From Patescibacteria group bacterium (GTDB lineage Bacteria > Patescibacteriota > Gracilibacteria > UBA1369 > JAHJTR01), in assembly GCA_018829865.1 (NCBI GenBank), contig JAHJTR010000136.1:1-5950 (forward strand): a stretch of DNA of 5,950 nucleotides, in the 5' to 3' direction. The position numbers were made by a program, and so were the translations under genes. How positions within the stretch are numbered: the stretch's first letter is position 1; each line of letters starts with the position of its first letter. The notes below the pieces were generated by a model. The model was not told the DNA's origin, searched no databases, and was given only the letters and a program-made list of their open reading frames with translations. Of the stretch, positions 1-5,206 are shown one piece after another.

Positions 1-1
1 C

Positions 2-1696
2 CTAACAAACAATATTCTTCATTTAAGTCAGGTTGGTGACGCCGAAGGATATTTGATAAGAAGAAAACATTTAAGTGTTATTACAGAAGGCCTAAACGAA
101 GACGGTCAACCAAACAATTTCACCAATATCGCATCAGGTGATATTGAAGCCGATGACATCCTCGTTTTTTGCAGCACGAGACTATTAAGGTATATTACCA
201 AACACGATTTAAGCCGCATTTTTGCAACAGAAGGCAACATTGAAAAAGAACTGTGCAATCTAAAAGACTTACTGGGAATTGAAACACTGGATCAAATGGG
301 AATAACAGCCGTGAAAACCAAGGAATCAAAAGAAAAAAAGACAAAAGGATTTTCAAGATTTAGTTTCACGGAAGTACTCACGACAATTAAAAATAATCCT
401 CTCATAGATAAAATTAAAAACAGAGGAAAAAAGATAAAAAAAGAGGATAACGAAGCGATCGAAACACACAATGAAACTGCAAGTAATATAGCCACACCAA
501 AATCAAGTGGTTTTAAAAAAGGCATTAGCAACAAAGTTAAAGGAATAAAAAGTCTCATCAGTAAAATAAGCAATAAAAAAGAAGACTCCAAAATCACCAG
601 AAAAAAACAAATATTGGCAGCAATGGCCGGAGTAATTTTTGTGCTTATTATTAGCATTGTAATTATCAGATTTAGTGGCGCTAAACAACAAATGATCAAC
701 GACTACGAAAAAGTCCTGACAGAAGTACAAAGTGACATCGAAAATGCCTCAACTATAGGAATAACTGATAAAAAGAAGGCCGCAGAAATCCTTAAATTAG
801 CCGAAGAAAAAACTAACAATGTTCTCCAATCGGGTTATTTAAGAGGAGCAGCCTCACAAAGGCTAGATAATATCCAAGAAATCAAAGAAAAACTGGATAG
901 TATTAAAAAAATCGAGAATCCTAAAATCCTTGCAGATTTGGTAACAGCAAAATCCACAGTTAACGCTATCGGATTTATGCCTTATTTAGATCATTTTGTC
1001 GCTTACGAACCAACCGGAATTTTGGAAATCATCCTCGATAAAATAGAGAAACCCAAAAATATTGATGATGGAGAAGAAATGATTGACGGAGCCTACTTCG
1101 AAGATCAAAAAGCATTAGTTTTCACAACTAAAAGCAACAAAATTGTAGAATATAAAGAAGGTCAATTCCAATACATAACAAATGGCGATGGTAAATGGAA
1201 GCCGGCCGCAGACTTAAAAGCATTCAGTAGCAAAATTTATCTACTGGATACGGTAGGTAATCAAATCTGGAAATACACCAGACGAAGAGATAACTACAGC
1301 ACTGCGGACAAATACATTACCGAAGCGGACATTGATCTATCCAAAGCCATCGACATAACTATTGATGGCAGCGTTTATGTCTTAAATAAAGACGGATCAA
1401 TCGAAAGATATTATGGAGGAATAAAGGAAAAATTACTCATCCGCAAAGAACCGCTATCAGAACTTGTAAATCCGACAAAAATCTACACTGAATTCGAAAT
1501 GCAACAGCTTTATATTTTAGAACCAAGCTCACAAAGAGTACTTGTTTACAACAAAGAACCAAAAACCGGAAATCTAACCTATATTTATCAAGTGAAATTC
1601 CCGGAACTTAAAAACATCCGTGACTTCCACATAGATAAAGGAGCCTCAAAAATTTATGTGTTAGATAGCAATAAAATATACGAAAGCGCACTTTAG
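2..1696 (+). CDS. Degenerate PP2C-like domain / membrane helix / propeller-like protein (5' end outside window)
   Basis: The frame is open from base 2, so the TTG at 53 is not a credible start; about 17 more residues, including GDAEGYL, precede it and the gene begins upstream. Residue numbers here count from that TTG. The N-terminal part resembles the end of a PPM/PP2C phosphatase domain: GDAEGYL resembles the family's GDSRxYL, then comes an IASGDIEADDILVF segment. The later metal-binding motifs are lost: STRL (41-44) stands where SDG is expected and QMGIT (81-85) where DNxT is expected, so it is probably catalytically inactive. A Lys/Ser-rich linker follows, then one hydrophobic helix (about 187-208), a coiled-coil-like stretch (about 211-283) and five beta-rich repeats (about 345-547) with cores such as KIYLLDTVGNQIWKY and SVYVLNKDGSIERYY, like NHL-type propeller blades. 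Lysines before the helix suggest that the phosphatase-like part is inside the cell and the propeller outside. The ligand is unknown. The gene is convergent with the nucleotide cluster. Confidence 0.72.
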   Translation, partial: LTNNILHLSQVGDAEGYLIRRKHLSVITEGLNEDGQPNNFTNIASGDIEADDILVFCSTRLLRYITKHDLSRIFATEGNIEKELCNLKDLLGIETLDQMGITAVKTKESKEKKTKGFSRFSFTEVLTTIKNNPLIDKIKNRGKKIKKEDNEAIETHNETASNIATPKSSGFKKGISNKVKGIKSLISKISNKKEDSKITRKKQILAAMAGVIFVLIISIVIIRFSGAKQQMINDYEKVLTEVQSDIENASTIGITDKKKAAEILKLAEEKTNNVLQSGYLRGAASQRLDNIQEIKEKLDSIKKIENPKILADLVTAKSTVNAIGFMPYLDHFVAYEPTGILEIILDKIEKPKNIDDGEEMIDGAYFEDQKALVFTTKSNKIVEYKEGQFQYITNGDGKWKPAADLKAFSSKIYLLDTVGNQIWKYTRRRDNYSTADKYITEADIDLSKAIDITIDGSVYVLNKDGSIERYYGGIKEKLLIRKEPLSELVNPTKIYTEFEMQQLYILEPSSQRVLVYNKEPKTGNLTYIYQVKFPELKNIRDFHIDKGASKIYVLDSNKIYESAL

Positions 1697-1716
1697 AATG
1701 CAAATTCAAAAGTACA

Positions 1717-1742
1717 GTTGGAGCGCGATTGTATCGGGCTCC
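1717..1742 (+). repeat. GGAG-headed palindromic repeat, copy C (diverged)
   Basis: It begins GTTGGAGC like the other copies and keeps the TGT loop. The stem has changed on both arms: CGAT/ATCG replaces GGAGT/ACTCC. Change on both arms with pairing kept suggests that the hairpin, not the sequence, is maintained. Confidence 0.7.
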
Positions 1743-1746
1743 TTTT
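1717..1746 (+). terminator. Likely intrinsic terminator of the propeller-protein gene, built from a repeat hairpin
   Basis: Twenty bases after the stop codon, GGAGC-g-CGAT (1720-1729) pairs with ATCG-g-GCTCC (1733-1742) around a TGT loop, with one G/G mismatch, and TTTT follows at once. This is the shape of a short rho-independent terminator for the plus-strand gene. The T-run is only four bases, so efficiency may be modest. The hairpin is also a diverged member of the GGAG-headed repeat family. Confidence 0.55.
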
Positions 1747-1758
1747 AGTCAGACTACA

Positions 1759-1795
1759 GTTGGAGCGGAGTTGTACTCCGCTTCTTAACATTAAA
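1759..1795 (+). repeat. GGAG-headed palindromic repeat, copy A
   Basis: A 37-base unit identical to copy B. GGAG sits at 1762-1765. AGCGGAGT (1764-1771) pairs with ACTCCGCT (1775-1782) around a TGT loop, and the stem extends two more pairs if G-U is allowed. A conserved tail, CTTAACATTAAA, follows the stem. The layout, a GGAG tetranucleotide leading into a short palindrome, resembles REP elements moved by RAYT-type tyrosine transposases. No transposase gene is visible in the window. Confidence 0.85.
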
Positions 1796-1799
1796 GTCC

Positions 1800-1836
1800 G
1801 TTGGAGCGGAGTTGTACTCCGCTTCTTAACATTAAA
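1800..1836 (+). repeat. GGAG-headed palindromic repeat, copy B
   Basis: Identical over 37 bases to copy A and starting 41 bases after it in direct orientation, with only four bases (GTCC) between the two. Stem 1805-1812 pairs with 1816-1823 around TGT. Exact identity between neighbours, against the divergence of copy C, points to recent duplication. It lies 20 bases beyond the stop codon of the minus-strand deaminase gene and could protect or end that transcript, though no T-run follows on the minus strand. Confidence 0.85.
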
Positions 1837-1855
1837 CCTCCTCAAACCAAAAATA

Positions 1856-2527
1856 CTAAATCGAAGACCGACTCTTCTCTTTTGAACAAATAATTTTCTT
1901 TTCACATTTCAGCATCTTAACTCCATAATCTTTAAATACATCAAATTTCGGAAGAATATCCGGATACCCTTTAATATATACCACTTTTTTTACTCCTGCC
2001 TCAGTTAACAAACATTCACAAATACGACACGGATGAGAGGTCACATAGGCGGTAGAATTATGCAAAGAAAGACCCGCCTTGGCGCAATGAGCAACAACAT
2101 ACTGCTCAGCACACAAACCATAACAAATTTCACGCTCAGAACCATGCTTACACTTACGATCATCTCTTATGCAGCCAATCACTCTACAATCATACAACGC
2201 CAACGGATCATTAGTATGTTGATACAAAACCTTCCCTCGTTTAACCACTATACAAGCAATTTGAGCCCTCAAACATCTCGAACCTTGCGAAATCAAAGTA
2301 AGCATCTCTAAAAACTTATAATCCTGATCATTAAAGTCTTTAGGTTTAGAAACACCGGAACTTACTTGCTTTGGCGAAGCCTTTGAAACAGTCTTTACTT
2401 TCTTTTTAACAACTTTCTTGACAGTAACTTTTTTTGCAGCCACTGTCTTCCGCGCAACCTTCTTATTACTCTTGGCAATTTTCTTCATCTTTTTCTCTCC
2501 AGCTTTTTTAACAATTTTCTTCACCAT
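1856..2527 (-). CDS. dCMP deaminase-family zinc enzyme with lysine-rich N-terminal tail
   Basis: Residues about 68-208 match the deoxycytidylate deaminase fold. SRCLRAQIACIVVK (83-96) is followed by a Cys-rich insert (C114, C119, C126, C135), then CAEQ (139-142) with catalytic Glu141, then HPCRIC (165-170) with zinc ligands C167 and C170. The family normally has HAE; here Cys139 takes the His position, as in cytidine deaminases. The extra cysteines recall the structural zinc site of phage T4 dCMP deaminase. Residues 1-50 hold 21 lysines in KKVxVKK-like runs, like histone H1 tails, and may bind nucleic acid. The first ATG (2527) has no Shine-Dalgarno site; Met14 (2486-2488) has GGAGAG six bases upstream and may be the true start, leaving most of the tail. 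The gene lies 20 bases after the isomerase stop, so it is probably cotranscribed. Likely reaction: dCMP or CMP to dUMP or UMP. The exact substrate is uncertain. Confidence 0.83.
   Translation of the reverse strand: MVKKIVKKAGEKKMKKIAKSNKKVARKTVAAKKVTVKKVVKKKVKTVSKASPKQVSSGVSKPKDFNDQDYKFLEMLTLISQGSRCLRAQIACIVVKRGKVLYQHTNDPLALYDCRVIGCIRDDRKCKHGSEREICYGLCAEQYVVAHCAKAGLSLHNSTAYVTSHPCRICECLLTEAGVKKVVYIKGYPDILPKFDVFKDYGVKMLKCEKKIICSKEKSRSSI
2495..2500 (-). promoter_or_regulatory. Shine-Dalgarno-like site favouring the internal start of the deaminase
   Basis: GGAGAG on the minus strand lies six bases before the ATG at 2488-2486 (Met14). It is the only clear Shine-Dalgarno-like site seen ahead of a start in this window. 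It lies inside the coding frame if translation starts at 2527, and could be chance because the region encodes Ala-Gly-Glu-Lys. Confidence 0.4.
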
Positions 2528-2547
2528 ATTATTTTATATTTACAAAT

Positions 2548-3423
2548 TTAAACTTTCATTAACCAAGGATAAAAATCTTTTATTGCGGTTACCAATGTTT
2601 CAGGCTTCAGCACTCCAAGCTCCGAAATAATCCCGGTAACTTTATCCGCCGGCGCCACTTCAAACGCAGGATTATGAACCACAACACCCTTTGGTGCATC
2701 CGCCCAGACTTCTTTTGGATCCCGCTGCTCAATCTCCTCATCATGCCCCCACAAAGTATCAGGATTAAATTTCCAACTAGTCGTGCAACAATAACAAGGA
2801 ATCCGATATTGATTAGCCAAATTCACAACTGTTCTCGTTCCAATTTTATTAATAATCTGCCCGGTACTACTGATTGAATCGGCACCAAACAAAATCAAAT
2901 CCACATCCATCAAAGCAAAACTCATACAAGAATCAACAAAATGATGAACCTCAATACCCGCAGCAGCCAGTTTTTCAGCCGTAATCCGCCCCTGATATCT
3001 GGGCCTAGTCTCGGTATTATGGACCTTAATTTTCATTCCTCGTTTATGAGCCTCAACAATCACAGCCTCAACGGTCGATGAATGACAATGAGTATAAACA
3101 TTCATACCATCATTAATTTTATTCGCGCCAATTTCAGCAATTTTAGTTTTAGCATCTTCAAAATGCTTCATAATATCCCGCTCAATATTTTTATTCCTTT
3201 CATTCTGCGCAAAAAAAGCCAACGCATTTCTTAATGCCGGCTCTGTAGCTCTAGCCTCCTTTAATTGCCGAGCAAATACATCAAGATCATCACCCCTTAC
3301 GCCCTCTTTATATTTAAGCCCAAGCGCATAAACAGCGCTTCTGGCAATCCTTTCAGCTCCTTGAATATTAAGTTCCTTAATGTTTTTTACAACTTCATCA
3401 AAAGAAAGTCCGTGATAATCCAT
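2548..3423 (-). CDS. Ribose-1,5-bisphosphate isomerase (eIF-2B/MtnA family)
   Basis: Converts ribose-1,5-bisphosphate to ribulose-1,5-bisphosphate, the middle step of the AMP route that feeds RuBisCO. The protein is 291 residues, near the length of the archaeal enzymes. Its C-terminal two thirds carry the family marks: THCHSST (111-117), with Cys113 at the catalytic Cys position of MtnA and archaeal R15P isomerase; TETRPRYQGRITA (137-149); GADSISSTGQIINKIGT (180-196), with Asp182 at the catalytic Asp position; and NPAFEVAP (251-258). The N-terminal part is helical in character. The family also includes methylthioribose-1-phosphate isomerase and eIF-2B-like subunits; AMP phosphorylase directly upstream makes R15P isomerase much the best reading. 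The ATG at 3423 fits the domain start and has no Shine-Dalgarno site, with an A/T-rich leader that includes a run of ATT triplets. It is 48 bases from the AMP phosphorylase stop and 20 from the deaminase start. Confidence 0.9.
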   Translation of the reverse strand: MDYHGLSFDEVVKNIKELNIQGAERIARSAVYALGLKYKEGVRGDDLDVFARQLKEARATEPALRNALAFFAQNERNKNIERDIMKHFEDAKTKIAEIGANKINDGMNVYTHCHSSTVEAVIVEAHKRGMKIKVHNTETRPRYQGRITAEKLAAAGIEVHHFVDSCMSFALMDVDLILFGADSISSTGQIINKIGTRTVVNLANQYRIPCYCCTTSWKFNPDTLWGHDEEIEQRDPKEVWADAPKGVVVHNPAFEVAPADKVTGIISELGVLKPETLVTAIKDFYPWLMKV

Positions 3424-3457
3424 AATCTAATCAATAATAATAATAAAATTTCATGCA

Positions 3458-3466
3458 ATTATAACA
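3458..3466 (-). promoter_or_regulatory. Possible extended -10 promoter for the isomerase and deaminase genes
   Basis: The minus strand reads TGTTATAAT, a perfect TGnTATAAT extended -10 box, in the 48-base gap between AMP phosphorylase and the isomerase. No good -35 box lies 16-18 bases upstream. A start about seven bases downstream would leave a leader of roughly 25-30 bases. It may be an internal promoter in an otherwise shared transcript. The AT-rich context makes chance matches likely. Confidence 0.4.
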
Positions 3467-3471
3467 CATTT

Positions 3472-4956
3472 TCAAACTACATCATACGCCTTTGCATCTG
3501 TAGCATATTTGACCGCAAAATTAAGTCTTTCCTCACTATTCGCGTAAATAGTGAACACTTTCTCATTCTTCTTAACTTCATCCCCAACTTTTTTATGCAA
3601 ATACACGCCTGATGAAACATCTTTAGGGCAACCCGCAAATCTCGCAATTTTTGCCACCATTTTATTATTAATATGCTTAACCTTGCCATTTTTCCATCCC
3701 AAAACATCAAAATGAAAATTCCCCGGCCTGAGCGCCTTCTTTTTAGCACCTTGCTCATTAATAATTTTTTGCATTTGATCATAGGCCTTTCCGCTACTAA
3801 GCACTTTTTTAGCCACAGCGTATCCCCTCTTCCACCAAAATTTACCTGACATATCAATCAAAATCCCCGCCATTCTAAGCGCCTTCTCCCTTAAATCAGC
3901 CGGAGCACCTTCTTCATTCTTCAAAATACTCATCACATCAATCGCCTCAAGCACAGGCCCAATACCATTACCCACAGGCTGACTTCCATCACTAATAATC
4001 ACCCGCATTTTCATTTTCAAAAGTTTCGCAATTTTCAAAAACCGCGCCTTAAGATGACGCGCCTTTTTCAAATCAGCAATCTTAGCCTCGGGACCAACAG
4101 GAATATCAATAATCACAGTATTCGCCGAAACAGAGAATTTTTTCGCCATAATACTGGCAAGCAGCATCCCTTCCGGATCAAGTTTAAGCGGATGACGCAC
4201 ACGAATCATTTTATCATCGGCAGCAGCCAGATCAACGCCCCCGCCCCAAGTAATAAATCCATTAACCTTACTCGCAATTTTCTTAAGTTTAACAGCCGTA
4301 TTTGTAACATTCGCCAAAACCTCCATCGTATCACCCGTACCGGAAGGACTGGTAATAGCACGCGACGAAGTCTTCGGCATTTTAAATCCAAGCGCAGTGA
4401 TAATCGGCACCACCAGCATAGTCGTCCTATTATTCGGCACACCACCAATACAATGCTTATCCATCACAATCTTATTCTTAAAATTCAGCCGGCTACCATT
4501 ATTCACAATCGCCTTTGTCAAATCAGCAGTTTCATTATCAGTTAACCCATGCACATAACATCCTGAAACAAAATAAGTCAGCTCCACATCCGAAAGATCC
4601 TCATTCACAACATCCTTAATAATCATGTCAATCGATTTCGCATCCAACTTTTTACCATTCAATTTATCACGAATAAACTGCACAGACTCAGGTTTAGGAG
4701 CTATCTCAGCAGATATCACATCCCCCTTCTTCACATTCAACTTTTTATAAGTCTCACTATACAAACCAATATGATCACGCTTAAGTTCGTCTTCAGTAAT
4801 CTCCAAAATCGCACAAATTTTATGTTTCTTATTCTTCAAAATCACACGATCCCCCACATACATATCCAGTTTATGCGCAGTATCCTCATGCAAAACAGCA
4901 ATAAATTTATACCCCGTACGAATATCAATTTTCTTTGGCTTCAAACAAAGTTTCAT
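3472..4956 (-). CDS. AMP phosphorylase (archaeal-type, thymidine phosphorylase superfamily)
   Basis: Phosphorolysis of AMP (and in archaea CMP and UMP) to free base plus ribose-1,5-bisphosphate. From the ATG at 4956 the protein has 494 residues, close to the roughly 500 of the Thermococcus enzyme. It carries the N-terminal domain (about 1-85, with KKIDIRTGYKFIAVL) that bacterial thymidine phosphorylases lack. Signature motifs follow: DKHCIGGVPNNRTT (166-179), where archaeal enzymes have KHS; PKTSSRAITSPSGTGDTMEV (194-213); WGGGVDLAAADD (237-248); DIPVGPEAK (284-292); and SDGSQPVGNGIGPVLEA (322-338). The frame extends upstream to a TTG at 5016, but the added 20 residues are Lys-rich, the family begins near MKLCLKPKKIDIRTG, and that TTG overlaps a likely -35 box, so ATG 4956 is preferred. 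No Shine-Dalgarno site is seen; the leader is nearly all A. The stop is TGA. It is the first gene of the cluster, upstream of the isomerase. Confidence 0.93.
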   Translation of the reverse strand: MKLCLKPKKIDIRTGYKFIAVLHEDTAHKLDMYVGDRVILKNKKHKICAILEITEDELKRDHIGLYSETYKKLNVKKGDVISAEIAPKPESVQFIRDKLNGKKLDAKSIDMIIKDVVNEDLSDVELTYFVSGCYVHGLTDNETADLTKAIVNNGSRLNFKNKIVMDKHCIGGVPNNRTTMLVVPIITALGFKMPKTSSRAITSPSGTGDTMEVLANVTNTAVKLKKIASKVNGFITWGGGVDLAAADDKMIRVRHPLKLDPEGMLLASIMAKKFSVSANTVIIDIPVGPEAKIADLKKARHLKARFLKIAKLLKMKMRVIISDGSQPVGNGIGPVLEAIDVMSILKNEEGAPADLREKALRMAGILIDMSGKFWWKRGYAVAKKVLSSGKAYDQMQKIINEQGAKKKALRPGNFHFDVLGWKNGKVKHINNKMVAKIARFAGCPKDVSSGVYLHKKVGDEVKKNEKVFTIYANSEERLNFAVKYATDAKAYDVV

Positions 4957-4978
4957 ATTTTTTATTTTTATTTTTTTT

Positions 4979-5007
4979 AACTCTCTTAAAGTATCAATTT
5001 GAGAGTT
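4979..5007 (-). repeat. Inverted repeat over the -10 region of the AMP phosphorylase promoter
   Basis: AACTCTC (4979-4985) and GAGAGTT (5001-5007) form a perfect 7-bp dyad with a 15-base centre that contains the putative -10 box. It could be an operator for a dimeric repressor. On the plus strand it is followed by eight T's counting from the arm's end, so it also looks like a terminator for that direction, but no plus-strand gene lies upstream of it. Confidence 0.45.
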
Positions 5008-5016
5008 TTTTTTCAA
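4988..5016 (-). promoter_or_regulatory. Likely promoter of the AMP phosphorylase cluster
   Basis: On the minus strand TTGAAA (5016-5011) is followed after 17 bases by TACTTT (4993-4988), preceded by TGA, giving a TGn extension. Spacing is ideal and the -35 box is strong; the -10 hexamer itself matches only three of six positions, offset by the extension. Transcription would start near 4981, about 25 bases before the ATG at 4956, in an A-rich leader. Confidence 0.5.
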
Positions 5017-5041
5017 GAGGATGAAGCCCTCAAATTCAAAA

Positions 5042-5079
5042 TAAAAACATAAATTCCAAAATCGGCATTTATGTTTTTA
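5042..5079 (-). repeat. 13-bp AT-rich hairpin between the bisphosphatase and AMP phosphorylase genes
   Basis: TAAAAACATAAAT (5042-5054) is the exact reverse complement of ATTTATGTTTTTA (5067-5079), separated by 12 bases. On the minus strand the second arm ends in TTTTTATTTTG, so it could end transcripts coming from the bisphosphatase gene; with almost no G/C in the stem it is a weak terminator at best. It is also the last element before the AMP phosphorylase promoter. It is not a member of the GGAG repeat family. Confidence 0.5.
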
Positions 5080-5103
5080 AAAAAGTAGTCGAAACGGATT
5101 ATT

Positions 5104-5137
5104 GTTGGAGCGGAGTTGTACTCCGCTTCATAACATT
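5104..5137 (+). repeat. GGAG-headed palindromic repeat, copy D
   Basis: The first 26 bases are identical to copies A and B more than 3 kb away, and the tail (ATAACATT against TTAACATT) differs by one base. GGAG is at 5107-5110; AGCGGAGT (5109-5116) pairs with ACTCCGCT (5120-5127) around TGT. The shared tail shows that the mobile or duplicated unit is longer than the palindrome itself. Confidence 0.85.
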
Positions 5138-5163
5138 TTGGAGCAGAGTACAACTCTGCGCCA
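5138..5163 (-). repeat. Palindromic repeat, copy E (variant stem, inverted loop)
   Basis: GCAGAGT (5143-5149) pairs with ACTCTGC (5153-5159) around ACA, and GG/CC pairs outside a single A/G mismatch. The loop reads TGT only on the minus strand, so the core is inverted relative to copy D directly beside it, although GGAG also occurs at the plus-strand side (5140-5143). Relative to copy A, one stem pair has changed from G-C to A-T on both arms. Confidence 0.72.
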
Positions 5164-5171
5164 GCTATCTT

Positions 5172-5199
5172 TGTTAAAGCAGGGTTACAGCCCTGCTCC
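5172..5199 (-). repeat. GGAG-headed palindromic repeat, copy F (inverted, variant stem)
   Basis: On the minus strand it reads GGAGCAGGGCTGTAACCCTG and continues CTTTAACA, matching the GGAG head, TGT loop and TTAACA tail of copies A, B and D. AGCAGGG (5178-5184) pairs with CCCTGCT (5191-5197). Copy F lies 7 bases beyond the bisphosphatase stop codon and faces copy D, so D, E and F together form a mosaic cluster like a BIME. Confidence 0.75.
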
Positions 5200-5206
5200 T
5201 TCACAA

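Noticed and set aside
292..699. Minus-strand frame encoding a hydrophobic 135-residue product
   Set aside because: It is antisense to a lysine-rich part of the plus-strand gene; reverse complements of Lys codons give Phe/Leu runs, so the hydrophobicity is an artefact.
1759..1836. Two direct 37-base repeats as a possible CRISPR array
   Set aside because: The gap is four bases, there are only two identical units, and a diverged copy and an isolated copy exist elsewhere; there are no spacers and no cas genes.
1693..1905. Minus-strand open frame of 70 codons over the convergent region
   Set aside because: Its product is the translation of the palindromic repeats (RSGVQLRSNC-like units) and it overlaps the ends of two real genes.
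2548..3423. Methylthioribose-1-phosphate isomerase (MtnA)
   Set aside because: It shares the family motifs, but the short length and the position after AMP phosphorylase favour R15P isomerase; no other methionine salvage gene is visible.
3432..3446. Run of AAT/ATT triplets before the isomerase start
   Set aside because: Only about four units in an AT-rich leader; too short to argue for a functional microsatellite.
3472..3474. UGA read as glycine (Gracilibacteria/Absconditabacteria code)
   Set aside because: The only UGA at issue comes right after the expected C-terminus of AMP phosphorylase; no long gene has an in-frame UGA, and GGN codons serve normally for glycine.
4979..5013. Plus-strand rho-independent terminator (hairpin plus T-run)
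   Set aside because: The shape fits, but no plus-strand gene lies upstream of it; the T-run is better explained by the A-rich promoter spacer on the other strand.
5013..5204. Minus-strand open frame of 63 codons between the bisphosphatase and AMP phosphorylase genes
   Set aside because: It is made of translated repeat hairpins (AELYSAPK, AEYNSAPT) plus the promoter region, begins at a non-ATG codon and resembles no family.
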